DNA of 39,181 bases from assembly GCA_948517135.1 (NCBI GenBank), contig CAORJJ010000008.1, forward strand, positions 1 to 39,181, in the 5' to 3' direction. The stretch comes from an uncultured Clostridia bacterium. GTDB lineage: Bacteria > Bacillota > Clostridia > TANB77 > CAG-508. This document shows positions 25,375 to 33,847 of this stretch, piece by piece; the first letter of the stretch is position 1, and each line of letters begins with the position of its first letter. The notes below the pieces were generated by a model. That model did not search any database. It worked only from the letters and a program-made list of their open reading frames with translations, and was not told where the DNA came from. The position numbers and the translations under genes were made by a program.

Positions 25375-25986
25375 ATGAAACTTAGCAAAGAACAAGCAAT
25401 AATTGAATCTATGCTTTTTGCTGCTGGAAGAGAAGTAAGTGTAAAAGAACTTATGAATGTTTTAGAACTAGGTGCAGAAGATATTGATAAAATTATTGTT
25501 AATCTAAAATCAGAATATGATGCTAGAAATAGTGGTATTGAAATAATAAAAGTAGAAGATTCTTATCAATTATGTACAAGAAAAGAATACTATGAATATA
25601 TATACCCTTTATTTGATAATAGAGCAAAGCCAAATATTTCTGGTGCCGCATTAGAAACTTTAGCTATAATTGCATACAATCCTAATGTTACTAGAGCAGA
25701 AATTGAAGCAATTCGTGGAGTTAATGCTGATGGTACAGTATATAAATTATTAGAATATGAGTTAATTGAGGAAGCTGGAAAACTTGATGCACCAGGTAGA
25801 CCAAATACATATAAAGTTACAAATAAATTTATGAAGATGTTTGGAATATCTAGTTTAGAAGAGCTACCAGATTTACCTAGATATAAATTAGATGAAAATG
25901 AACAAATTGTAATTGATGAAGTAATGGAGGCTCCAATGCCCGAAAGGGAAGGCGTGGATTTTGAAAATAAAGAAAATGAAGAATAA
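25375..25986 (+). CDS. scpB: Segregation and condensation protein B
   Basis: 203 residues with AGGAGGAG ahead of ATG 25375. ScpB is the winged-helix kleisin-partner subunit that dimerises and binds ScpA in the SMC-ScpAB condensin, compacting and separating the chromosome. Diagnostic segments are IIESMLFAAGREVS at the start, ISGAALETLAIIAYNPNVTR in the centre, IRGVNADGTVYKLLE and GRPNTYKVTNKFMKMFGI. Length fits the family (~180-200), with an acidic C-terminal tail (ENKENEE). scpA, usually directly upstream, is not beside it here; smc lies ~2.7 kb downstream. The gene is followed after 20 bases by proS, apparently cotranscribed. Confidence 0.95.
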   Translation: MKLSKEQAIIESMLFAAGREVSVKELMNVLELGAEDIDKIIVNLKSEYDARNSGIEIIKVEDSYQLCTRKEYYEYIYPLFDNRAKPNISGAALETLAIIAYNPNVTRAEIEAIRGVNADGTVYKLLEYELIEEAGKLDAPGRPNTYKVTNKFMKMFGISSLEELPDLPRYKLDENEQIVIDEVMEAPMPEREGVDFENKENEE

Positions 25987-26006
25987 AAAAATTGGAGGTT
26001 TAAATT

Positions 26007-27443
26007 ATGGGAAAAGAAGAATTTGTAAAGGAAATCACAAATATAGAGGATGATTTCGCTAAGTGGTATACAGATGTTGTAAGAAAGGCAGAACTTGCAG
26101 ATTATACAGATACAAAAGGATGTATAGCTATAAGACCGTATGGTTATGCAATTTGGGAGAATATTCAAAATTATGCAGATAAAAAATTTAAAGAAGTTGG
26201 TGTAACAAATCTTTATATGCCAGTTCTTATTCCAGAAAGTATGTTAGAAAAAGAGAAAGATCATGTTGAAGGATTCGCACCAGAAGTAGCTTGGGTTACA
26301 ATGGGAGGAGGAGAAGAACTTGAAGAAAGACTTTGCATCAGACCAACTTCAGAAACAATGATGTCAACTATGTATTCTAAATGGGTAAGTTCTTGGAGAG
26401 ATTTACCAATACTTGGAAATCAATGGTGTAATGTATTAAGATGGGAAAAAGAAACAAGACCATTTTTACGTTCAAGAGAATTTTTATGGCAAGAAGGTCA
26501 TACTGTTCATGAAACTGCAAAAGAAGCAGAAGAAAGAACATTAATGATGCTTGATATTTATGCTGAAGTTGCTGAAGATCTTTTAGCAATACCAGTATTA
26601 AAAGGAAGAAAAACACTAAAAGAACAATTTGCAGGAGCTGAAGCTACTTATACAATAGAATGTATGATGCATGATGGAAGAGCACTACAATCAGGAACAT
26701 CACATTATTTTGGACAAAATTTCACAAAACCATTTGAAATAAAATTCCAAAATAGAGAAGGAAAAGAAGAATATGCATATCAAACATCTTGGGGAATTAG
26801 TACAAGATTAATTGGTGCTTTAATTATGGCACATGGAGATAATAGAGGATTAAAATTACCACCAAAAGTTGCTCCAATTCAAGCAGTTATAGTTCCAATT
26901 GCTCAACATAAAGAAGGTGTTTTAGAAAAGGTTAATGACATATATAAAGATTTAGCTAAAAACTTTAGAATGAAATTAGATGATAGAGATAATTGTTCAA
27001 CTGGTTTCAAATTTAATGATTGGGAAATGAGAGGAGTACCAGTTAGAATTGAAATCGGACCAAAAGATTTAGAAAATAACCAAGCAATTTTAGTTAGACG
27101 TGATAATGGTGAAAAAGAGGCGGTAGAACTTTCTAAATTAAATGAAAGATTAGAAAAGTTATTAGAAGAAATTCAAGAAAATATGTTTAATACATGTTTA
27201 GAACGAAGAAAAGAAAAAACAACAGTTGCATACACTTTAGAAGAAATGATTAAACAAATGGAAGAAAATCAAGGATTTATAAAAACAATGTGGTGTGAAG
27301 ACGTAGCTTGTGAAGATAAAATAAAAGAAGTTACAGGAGCACATTCAAGATGTATGCCATTTGAACAAGAACATTTAGCAGATACTTGCCCAGTTTGTGG
27401 AAAAAAGGCAACAAAAATGGTAGTTTGGGGAAGACAATATTAA
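26007..27443 (+). CDS. proS: Prolyl-tRNA synthetase, short archaeal/eukaryotic-type
   Basis: 478 residues, ATG 26007 with GGAGG eight bases upstream. A class II synthetase charging tRNA-Pro with proline. Visible are motif 1 around GCIAIRPYGYAIWENIQ, motif 2 RWEKETRPFLRSREFLWQEGH (Arg145 on), TSHYFGQNF, and motif 3 in the SWGISTRLIGALIMAHGDNR region. An anticodon-binding domain follows (PIQAVIVPIAQ to ILVRRDNG), then a C-terminal zinc-binding domain with cysteines in CEDVAC and CPVCGKK, ending WGRQY. There is no INS editing insertion between motifs 2 and 3, which separates this type from the ~570-residue bacterial ProRS. It is the second gene after scpB and is followed by a terminator. Confidence 0.97.
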   Translation: MGKEEFVKEITNIEDDFAKWYTDVVRKAELADYTDTKGCIAIRPYGYAIWENIQNYADKKFKEVGVTNLYMPVLIPESMLEKEKDHVEGFAPEVAWVTMGGGEELEERLCIRPTSETMMSTMYSKWVSSWRDLPILGNQWCNVLRWEKETRPFLRSREFLWQEGHTVHETAKEAEERTLMMLDIYAEVAEDLLAIPVLKGRKTLKEQFAGAEATYTIECMMHDGRALQSGTSHYFGQNFTKPFEIKFQNREGKEEYAYQTSWGISTRLIGALIMAHGDNRGLKLPPKVAPIQAVIVPIAQHKEGVLEKVNDIYKDLAKNFRMKLDDRDNCSTGFKFNDWEMRGVPVRIEIGPKDLENNQAILVRRDNGEKEAVELSKLNERLEKLLEEIQENMFNTCLERRKEKTTVAYTLEEMIKQMEENQGFIKTMWCEDVACEDKIKEVTGAHSRCMPFEQEHLADTCPVCGKKATKMVVWGRQY

Positions 27444-27459
27444 AAAATAATAATAAGCA

Positions 27460-27492
27460 AAAAGAATAGAATTTTTAATTCTATTCTTTTTT
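27460..27492 (+). terminator. Terminator of scpB-proS
   Basis: AAAAGAATAGAATT pairs perfectly with AATTCTATTCTTTT around a three-base loop and runs into further T residues, 16 bases after the proS stop. Confidence 0.92.
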
Positions 27493-27508
27493 ACATTTTG
27501 TATTCTAA

Positions 27509-27596
27509 AAAAATAATAATAAATTCGAAATGACGCGCAGTTTGGAAGGCGATTTATCGACGACCAGTAAGGAATATAGAATTTATTATTATTTTT
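27509..27596. ncRNA. Unidentified structured intergenic element closed by an 18-bp perfect stem
   Basis: Bases 27509-27526 (ending AATAATAATAAATTC) are perfectly complementary to 27579-27596 (beginning GAATTTATTATTATT). They enclose 52 bases that are clearly richer in G+C than the surroundings (ATGACGCGCAG, TTTGGAAGGCG, CGACGACCAG) and contain a small hairpin CGATTTATCG. The element fills the space between the proS terminator and the stop of the convergent HD-GYP gene. It could be a structured RNA, the folded end of an unrecognised repeat family, or an elaborate terminator of the HD-GYP gene. No known RNA class is matched by eye. Confidence 0.45.
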
Positions 27597-27599
27597 GAT

Positions 27600-28541
27600 T
27601 TATATTGATAATCTTTTTATTTGATGAACTTCATCATGTAATTTTTGAATATGTTTTTTTCTTTCTTTATAAGATGTTTCAAGTTCAGTAATCATTTGAG
27701 GTATTTTTTCAGGATCTTCACCAGGTTTCAAATAGTATTTTGCTTCTTCTCTATAATATTCTTTTTTTTCAGGAGTTAAAGCATACATCATTCTATCATA
27801 ATATTTTCTAGAATCTGAAACTCTAACAATTTCTTTTCGTAAGAATTTTAAATAATCTCCTCTAGCATATATTTCATATTCAGTGTCATCAATAACAACT
27901 TTAAATAAAGCTTTTAAAACTTTTTTATCTATTTTTCCAACTCCACCTGTTTTAAAAATTCTTTTTGTATCTTTTAAAGATTTTGGAGATGTTGGATGAG
28001 CATGATCTATTAAAATATTTAAAGCATCAATAATACCAATGTGAGTTTTATATTGACGTTTGGCTGTAATTGCTTCAAATTCATCAGCAACTCTTATAAT
28101 TTGTGCTTCATAAGGAATTTTATCACCTGTTATTCCATTTGGATAACCAGTTCCATCTAAAGCTTCATGGTGATATAAAGCACCAGCTGCATATGGACGT
28201 AATTTTAAATCATCCATACAAATTTTATAACCAATTGAAGTATGTGTTTTCATAATTGCATACTCTTCATCAGTTAGCTTTGAGGGCTTTTGAAGAACAG
28301 AAGGTGGAATAAATAATTTACCAATATCATGTAAGTAAGCACATGTGGTAGTATAAACTGTAAAACCTTCTGATAAGCGAAGATTTTCACAAAGCCTACA
28401 AGAGATATTTGCAACATTATCTGAATGCTTTCTTGTAAAATTATCTAATCCATCAAGCATTTTTAATTGATAGCGAATTGTTTCCTCCAAATTATAAGAC
28501 TTTATAGAAGTACTATTATAAAAATCAAATTGTTCTTTCAT
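27600..28541 (-). CDS. HD-GYP domain protein (putative cyclic di-GMP phosphodiesterase)
   Basis: 313 residues, ATG 28541-28539 with AAGGAG seven bases upstream. HD-GYP proteins hydrolyse cyclic di-GMP using a di- or tri-iron site. Visible are His39 (RKHSDNV), the HD pair His71-Asp72 (YLHDIGK), His100 (MKTHTSIGY), His124-His125 (YHHEALDGTGYPNG) with Gly-Tyr-Pro at 132-134, and VADEFEAIT. All expected metal ligands are in place, so it should be active. No sensor, receiver or membrane domain is present. The ~100 C-terminal residues are charged and helical, perhaps a coiled coil (ELETSYKERKKHIQKL). A single-gene unit with its own promoter, convergent with proS and divergent from smc. Its process is not shown by the neighbourhood. 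Confidence 0.92.
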   Translation of the reverse strand: MKEQFDFYNSTSIKSYNLEETIRYQLKMLDGLDNFTRKHSDNVANISCRLCENLRLSEGFTVYTTTCAYLHDIGKLFIPPSVLQKPSKLTDEEYAIMKTHTSIGYKICMDDLKLRPYAAGALYHHEALDGTGYPNGITGDKIPYEAQIIRVADEFEAITAKRQYKTHIGIIDALNILIDHAHPTSPKSLKDTKRIFKTGGVGKIDKKVLKALFKVVIDDTEYEIYARGDYLKFLRKEIVRVSDSRKYYDRMMYALTPEKKEYYREEAKYYLKPGEDPEKIPQMITELETSYKERKKHIQKLHDEVHQIKRLSI

Positions 28542-28571
28542 AAAAAACTCCTTCTTTTGTATACTGATATA

Positions 28572-28600
28572 ATTTTATATCTTAATACTTTTTTGGTCAA
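28572..28600 (-). promoter_or_regulatory. Promoter of the HD-GYP gene
   Basis: On the minus strand TTGACC (28600-28595), a 17-bp spacer and TAAAAT (28577-28572), about 30 bases before the start codon. Confidence 0.75.
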
Positions 28601-28688
28601 GTGAAATTTATGGAGACTCAAAAAATTCGTCTTTATTTATAACAAATAGTCAAATTTTTTCAGTATCCCTAAATTTAATTAAAAATGC

Positions 28689-28717
28689 TTGAAAAAAAAA
28701 TAAAACTATAATATTAT
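28689..28717 (+). promoter_or_regulatory. Probable promoter of smc
   Basis: TTGAAA (28689-28694), a 17-bp spacer and TATTAT (28712-28717). A TATAAT at 28707-28712 is closer to consensus but only 12 bases from this -35, so the -10 is ambiguous. Confidence 0.55.
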
Positions 28718-28749
28718 ATGAATGTATTTTTATGAAAAGGAAGAAAATT

Positions 28750-31700
28750 ATGTATTTTAAGAGACTAGAAATGCATGGCTTTAAATCATTTGCAGATAAA
28801 ACTGTTTTAGAGTTTATGCCAGGAATAACAACAGTAATAGGACCAAATGGCTCTGGAAAAAGTAATATTTCAGATTGTATAAGATGGGTACTTGGAGAAC
28901 AAAGTATGAAGTCTTTAAGAGGAGCGAAATCAGAAGATATAATTTTTGCAGGAACACAAAATAGAAAATCTTTAGGATATGCTGAAGCTTCTATTGTAAT
29001 AGATAATTCAGATTCAAAGTTACCAATTGAATATAATGAAGTAATTGTTACAAGAAGGATTTATAGAAGTGGTGAAACAGGTTATTTTATTAATAAAACA
29101 CCATGTAGATTAAAAGATGTTCTAGAATTATTTATGGATACTGGTATTGGTAAAGATGGTTATTCTATAATTGGTCAGGGAAAAATAGATGAGATTTTAA
29201 GTAATAAATCAGAAGATAGAAGACGTATTTTTGAAGAAGCTGCTGGAATTGTAAAATATAGAAGTAGAAAAGTAGAATCTGAGAAGAAATTAGAACAAGT
29301 AAAACTTAATTTATTAAGAATAAATGATATTATTACAGAAATTGAAAATAATATCGAGCCATTGAAACATCAATCTGAAAAAGCAAAAAAATTCTTAGAT
29401 TTAAGAGAGAAATTAAAAAATATAGAAGTAGGATTGTTTTTATATAATATAGAGAATTATAAAAAGCAAATAGAAGAAATTTTTGAAAATATTGATATTT
29501 TTGAAACTCAAAAAGTTAGAGAAGAGGAATCTTTGAATAATATTCAAAGTGAGAAAGAAGATTTAAGATTATTAGTAGAATCATTAATTGAAGAAATTGA
29601 GCAAACACAAAATCTAGGATTTGAAGGAAATAAAAGGAAAGAACAGTATAATAGCGAGATTGCAATTTTAGCTGAAAAATTAGCTAATAATAAAGAAAAT
29701 TATGAAAGATATGCTGTTGAAATTGAAGAATTAGAAAATCGTAATAAGGAATTAGAAGAAGAAAAAAATCAAAAACAACAAAAAAGAGATAATCTTTTTA
29801 ATAATAAAGAAAAGTTTGAACTAGAATTAAAAGAGAAAGAAACTGAGCTTGAAAAATATTCAAAAACATTGTCAGATAAAGAATTAGAAATAGAAGATAA
29901 AAAGAAAATTGTACAAGAAAATATAGATAATAAATATGAAGAAATTTCACAAATAAATACTGAAAAAGCTAACTTTGAAAACTTAACAAAAAGAGAAATT
30001 TCATTAAAGCAAGAAATACAGGAAACTATTTCTGAACTTGATTCTTCAAGAACTCAAAAAGATGAATTATCTAGAAACTTTTATGAAATAGAGAAAAAAA
30101 GAAATGATTTTGAAAAGTCATTAGAATCTATGAGAAATGAAAGAGAACAAAGTGCACAAAAACAGAAAGATTATGAAACAAAAATTAATGCTTATCAATC
30201 AGAATATAGAATAAAAGAATCAAGATACAAATTTTTAGTAGAAACAGAAAAAGAAAAAGAAGGTTATGCTAGAAGTGTAAAATTATTAATGCAAGCTATT
30301 GAGAAAAATAGTGGATTATCTAAAGGGGTACATGGAATTCTTGCAAATCTTATTTCTGTTGACAAACAATATGAAACTGCAATTGAAATGACATTAGGAG
30401 GAGCTATACAAAATATTGTTACAGATTCTGAAGAAGAAGCAAAGAAATTAGTAAATTATTTGAGAGAAAATAATTTAGGTAGAGCATCATTTTTACCAAT
30501 TACTTCTGTAAAAGGTCAAAAAATAATGGGGATTGACAATAGAGGTATAGCTGGAATAATAGGAGTTGCATCAGATTTAATAAAAGCTGATAAAAAATAT
30601 GAAGGAATCATATTGAATTTATTAGGAAGAACTGTAATTGTAGATAATATTGACAATGCAGTAAAACTTGCAAAACAAAATTCATATAAATTTAAGATTG
30701 TTACATTAAAAGGTGATGTTATAAATCCTTCTGGTGCAATTAGTGGTGGATCAGTTGCCAATAAAACTGTAAGCATTTTAGGTAGAGGAAAAGAAATTAA
30801 AGAACTTGAAGATGAACTTTCACAAATGAAAAAGAAGATTGAAAAAGTGCAATTAGAATTAAATACATATGAAGAAAGTATATCTGCAATTTTAGGCGGA
30901 TTTGAAAAAAAACAGAAAGATTCTCAAGAATTAGAAATTATATATGCTACTGAAAAGCAAAAAATGGATACATTAGATTTAGAAATTACAAAATTAGAAG
31001 GAAAACTTTCTAAGTCAAGAGAAGATTTAGAAAATATTAAAAAAGAAAAACAAGAAAACTTAGATAGACAAGAAGACATTAGTAAAAAGATTATGGAAAT
31101 GGATAATCAAAATTCTAAGTTAAATGAAATAATTGAGGAATTTACGAACTTAAATAAAGACAACCAAAAATATATTGATGATTTGAATTTTGATATTACA
31201 AATTTAAAAATTTCTGTTTCATCATTTGATGAAAGTGAAACATCAATTAATGAAATGATGGATAGAATAAATCTAGATATTGAAAATAACTCTGCAAATA
31301 TAAATAATAAGAAATCTTTAAGAGAGAAGATATTAACTGATAATTCTGAAATAGAAATAAAAACAGAAGAGGTTAAGCAAAAAATTATAGATTTAGAAAA
31401 AGAAATATTGGGAAGTACAGATAAAGTAGAGAAATTAAAACAAGATAGATTAGTTAAATCTGAAAAGTTAAATAAGATAGAAAAAACGATTGAAGAGCAA
31501 TCATCAAAATTAGAAGATATTAAAAATCATATTTCTAAGCTTGATTTGAAAAAATCTAAAATTGAGCTTGAATTAAATCAAGTTATTGACAAGATGTGGG
31601 AAGAATATGAATTAACTCCAAATAATGTTAATGAAATTGAAAAAATAACAAATCCATCAACTGTTCAAAGACAAGTTAATGAAATAAGAAAAGATATTAA

Positions 31701-32298
31701 AGAGTTAGGAAGTATAAATGTAGATTCAATAAATGAATATAAAGAAACAAAAGAAAGATATGACTTTATGTGTGAACAAAGATTAGATTTAGAAGAATCT
31801 AGCAATAAGCTAAAAAAAGTTATAGCTGAAATGACAGATATGATGAAAGTTCAATTTTCTGAACAATTTAAAGTAATAAATAAGAATTTTGGCGAAGTTT
31901 TTAAAGAATTGTTTGGAGGAGGAAAAGCAGAATTAACTCTTACAGATAAAGAAAATATTTTGGAATGTGGAATTGATATTACAGTACAACCACCAGGAAA
32001 GAAATTGCAAAATATGACTTTGTTGTCTGGTGGAGAAAGAGCATTTACAGCAATTGCATTACTATTTGCAATCTTAAGAATGAATCCAGCTCCATTTTGC
32101 GTTTTAGATGAAATTGAAGCAGCATTAGATGATGTAAATGTTTCAAGATTTGCAGAATATTTAAGAAAGTTTTCTAAAGATTCTCAATTTTTAGTAATAA
32201 CACATAGAAAAGGAACAATGGAAGCTGCTGATACTGTTTATGGAATTACAATGGAGGAAAAAGGTATTAGTAAACTATTATCAATGAAATTAAAATAA
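28750..32298 (+). CDS. smc: Chromosome segregation ATPase SMC
   Basis: I choose ATG 28750, opening MYFKRLEMHGFKSFADKT as in other SMC proteins and six bases after AAGGAAG; an in-frame ATG at 28732 overlaps that ribosome site. 1182 residues, the usual SMC length. The ATPase head N-half carries Walker A GPNGSGKSN (31-39) and the Gln loop region WVLGEQS. Two long coiled coils (~170-500 and ~680-1010; rich in Glu/Lys/Leu) flank the hinge at ~500-674 (GVHGILANLI, MTLGGAIQNIV, PSGAISGGSV). The C-half head has LLSGGERAF (signature, Ser1093) and CVLDEIEAALDD (Walker B). SMC works as a dimer closed by ScpA-ScpB to organise chromosomes. Here it is a single-gene unit without the common rnc or ftsY neighbours. 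Confidence 0.98.
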   Translation: MYFKRLEMHGFKSFADKTVLEFMPGITTVIGPNGSGKSNISDCIRWVLGEQSMKSLRGAKSEDIIFAGTQNRKSLGYAEASIVIDNSDSKLPIEYNEVIVTRRIYRSGETGYFINKTPCRLKDVLELFMDTGIGKDGYSIIGQGKIDEILSNKSEDRRRIFEEAAGIVKYRSRKVESEKKLEQVKLNLLRINDIITEIENNIEPLKHQSEKAKKFLDLREKLKNIEVGLFLYNIENYKKQIEEIFENIDIFETQKVREEESLNNIQSEKEDLRLLVESLIEEIEQTQNLGFEGNKRKEQYNSEIAILAEKLANNKENYERYAVEIEELENRNKELEEEKNQKQQKRDNLFNNKEKFELELKEKETELEKYSKTLSDKELEIEDKKKIVQENIDNKYEEISQINTEKANFENLTKREISLKQEIQETISELDSSRTQKDELSRNFYEIEKKRNDFEKSLESMRNEREQSAQKQKDYETKINAYQSEYRIKESRYKFLVETEKEKEGYARSVKLLMQAIEKNSGLSKGVHGILANLISVDKQYETAIEMTLGGAIQNIVTDSEEEAKKLVNYLRENNLGRASFLPITSVKGQKIMGIDNRGIAGIIGVASDLIKADKKYEGIILNLLGRTVIVDNIDNAVKLAKQNSYKFKIVTLKGDVINPSGAISGGSVANKTVSILGRGKEIKELEDELSQMKKKIEKVQLELNTYEESISAILGGFEKKQKDSQELEIIYATEKQKMDTLDLEITKLEGKLSKSREDLENIKKEKQENLDRQEDISKKIMEMDNQNSKLNEIIEEFTNLNKDNQKYIDDLNFDITNLKISVSSFDESETSINEMMDRINLDIENNSANINNKKSLREKILTDNSEIEIKTEEVKQKIIDLEKEILGSTDKVEKLKQDRLVKSEKLNKIEKTIEEQSSKLEDIKNHISKLDLKKSKIELELNQVIDKMWEEYELTPNNVNEIEKITNPSTVQRQVNEIRKDIKELGSINVDSINEYKETKERYDFMCEQRLDLEESSNKLKKVIAEMTDMMKVQFSEQFKVINKNFGEVFKELFGGGKAELTLTDKENILECGIDITVQPPGKKLQNMTLLSGGERAFTAIALLFAILRMNPAPFCVLDEIEAALDDVNVSRFAEYLRKFSKDSQFLVITHRKGTMEAADTVYGITMEEKGISKLLSMKLK

Positions 32299-32300
32299 AA

Positions 32301-32327
32301 AAAGAATCAATATTGATTCTTTTTTTT
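32301..32327 (+). terminator. Terminator of smc
   Basis: AAAGAATCA and TGATTCTTT flank an ATAT loop and are followed by a run of T, three bases after the stop. Confidence 0.9.
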
Positions 32328-32603
32328 ATGCATTTTTTTAGTCAAATTTTAATAAAATATAAAAAAAGGGAAATATTAATAATGTGTTTTTTGGGAAATT
32401 GACTCAAAATAATATCGAAAAATATATGAAAAAAGTGTCGAAAAAACCACCCGTGCCAAAAAGACAATATTCAAACGTATAGTAAAATGGAGAAAAAAAG
32501 AGTAAAAGATAGCAACGAAGAGTAAAGTGTAAAACTATATTCTATATAAAAGCAAAATCTTGGCTCAAGGGTGATAAGAATATATTATCAGAAAAAGTTT
32601 TCC
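32328..32603. other. Non-coding region upstream of the M23 peptidase gene
   Basis: About 275 bases without a plausible gene on either strand. Contents: two Spo0A-box-like heptamers, TATCGAA (32413-32419) and TGTCGAA (32436-32442); a short CG-containing patch (CCACCCGTGCC); a hairpin TGATAA/TTATCA (32572-32590); and an overlapping alternative pairing TCAGAA/TTCTGA (32588-32619) that reaches into the promoter. I could not match it to a known riboswitch. Confidence 0.45.
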
Positions 32604-32632
32604 TTGAAAGCGGTTCTGATTTATGGTAAAAT
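32604..32632 (+). promoter_or_regulatory. Promoter of the M23 peptidase gene
   Basis: TTGAAA (32604-32609), a 17-bp spacer and TAAAAT (32627-32632) preceded by TGG (extended -10). It predicts a leader of only ~35 bases. Confidence 0.7.
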
Positions 32633-32671
32633 ATTGCTTAGTGGCGAATTTTAAAAAAGCATAAAAGGAGA

Positions 32672-33736
32672 GTGAATTTTATTTTAAAAAGTTGGGTTAA
32701 ATATTGTACAAAAGAAGTTTTCAAGACCCTAAAAATTGTCACAATTGGTTCTGCTATGATTACTATCGTAGCATGTGCAAAATATAAACCTGTATATAAA
32801 GTTACTTTAGCAGGGGATACAATTGGATTTATAACAAATAAAGAAATAATAAAAGCAAAAATAGAAAAATATATAAATGATACTACTGGGAATATTGCAT
32901 TTAGAGAGATAAACGAATTACCAGAGTATGAATTAAAACTTATAAATAGGGATAAAGAAACAGAAGAAAAGAAAGTTATGCTTGCAGTACAGAATATGAC
33001 AGTAACAACTTATAGAGCTTTTGCTGTTACATCAAATGGAGAACAAAAAGCTGTTGTAAATACACAAGAAGAAGCAGAAGGCATAATAAATGAAATAAAA
33101 GCAGATTTAAAACAAGAAGTAGATTTGAAATTAGGTATAGTTGAAATTTATACAACTGATGCTAATGTTGCTTCATCAAAAGAAGAGGCAACAAATGTAT
33201 TAAATCAATATAAAGTAGCTAAAGTTACTGAATATGAAACTAAAAAGGCTGAAGAAGAAAGAATTGCAAAAGAAGCAGCTGCAAAAAAAGCTTTTGCTGC
33301 TTCAAGAGCCAGAAGCTATGCAACAACTGCCACATCAGCCCCTACAGGAAATTTAAATGGAATGCAATTATCAATACCTGTAACTGGATCAATTTCTTCT
33401 AGATTTGGTTCTAGAAGTTCTTCAAGATCATCAATTCATACAGGACTTGATATATCAACACCATCTGGAACAGGAATAAGACCTATTTCAGCTGGTACAG
33501 TAACTTATTCAGCATATAAAGGAAGTTATGGTAATTTAATTATCATAGATCATGGAAATGGTGTTCAATCATATTATGCACATTGTAGTGCTTTATATGT
33601 ATCACAAGGTCAAACAGTAGATGCTGGTACAACAATTGGAGCCGTTGGCTCAACAGGAAATTCAACTGGTCCACATTTACATTTGGAAATTAGAATTAAT
33701 GGTACACCAGTAAATCCACAACAATATTTATATTAA
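32672..33736 (+). CDS. M23 (LytM-type) metallopeptidase, membrane-anchored
   Basis: About 354 residues if started at GTG 32672. The start is uncertain: GGAG (32667-32670) is only one base before the GTG, whereas the in-frame ATT at 32681 sits ten bases after it; there is no ATG before the hydrophobic segment. A membrane anchor at ~18-36 (LKIVTIGSAMITIVAC) is followed by a ~150-residue extracellular region (AGDTIGFITNKEIIKAKIE), a Lys/Ala/Glu-rich helical linker (EEERIAKEAAAKKAFAA), then the M23 domain ~232-354. Zinc ligands are His256 and Asp260 (HTGLD) and His337 (HLHLE), with His304 in YYAHC, so the enzyme should be active. M23 enzymes cut peptide crosslinks in peptidoglycan, or act as scaffolds in division or sporulation. 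Likely a cell-wall hydrolase; it stands alone with its own promoter and terminator. Confidence 0.9.
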   Translation: MNFILKSWVKYCTKEVFKTLKIVTIGSAMITIVACAKYKPVYKVTLAGDTIGFITNKEIIKAKIEKYINDTTGNIAFREINELPEYELKLINRDKETEEKKVMLAVQNMTVTTYRAFAVTSNGEQKAVVNTQEEAEGIINEIKADLKQEVDLKLGIVEIYTTDANVASSKEEATNVLNQYKVAKVTEYETKKAEEERIAKEAAAKKAFAASRARSYATTATSAPTGNLNGMQLSIPVTGSISSRFGSRSSSRSSIHTGLDISTPSGTGIRPISAGTVTYSAYKGSYGNLIIIDHGNGVQSYYAHCSALYVSQGQTVDAGTTIGAVGSTGNSTGPHLHLEIRINGTPVNPQQYLY

Positions 33737-33739
33737 TAA

Positions 33740-33770
33740 AAAGGAACGTATTTAGGTACGTTCCTTTTTT
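33740..33770 (+). terminator. Terminator of the M23 gene
   Basis: AAAGGAACGTA pairs with TACGTTCCTTT around TTTAGG and is followed by more T residues, three bases after the stop. Confidence 0.92.
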
Positions 33771-33789
33771 CGTCAAAATAATCTTAATA

Positions 33790-33818
33790 TTGACAATAAA
33801 ATTTATTATCAATATAAT
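33790..33818 (+). promoter_or_regulatory. Perfect consensus promoter of the AIM24-family gene
   Basis: TTGACA (33790-33795), a 17-bp spacer and TATAAT (33813-33818) match the sigma-A consensus at all twelve positions, which suggests strong constitutive expression. Confidence 0.9.
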
Positions 33819-33847
33819 TTTATTATAGAAAAATTAAGGGGGATTAT

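Noticed and set aside
27527..27578. Self-cleaving ribozyme in the structured intergenic element
   Set aside because: I looked on both strands for the hammerhead core (CTGANGA with GAAA) and for twister and pistol signatures and did not find them.
32340..32640. Possible riboswitch (for example the cyclic di-AMP class) ahead of the M23 peptidase
   Set aside because: Such riboswitches often precede wall hydrolases, but the conserved cores are not visible, and a well-formed promoter at 32604-32632 leaves only a short leader.
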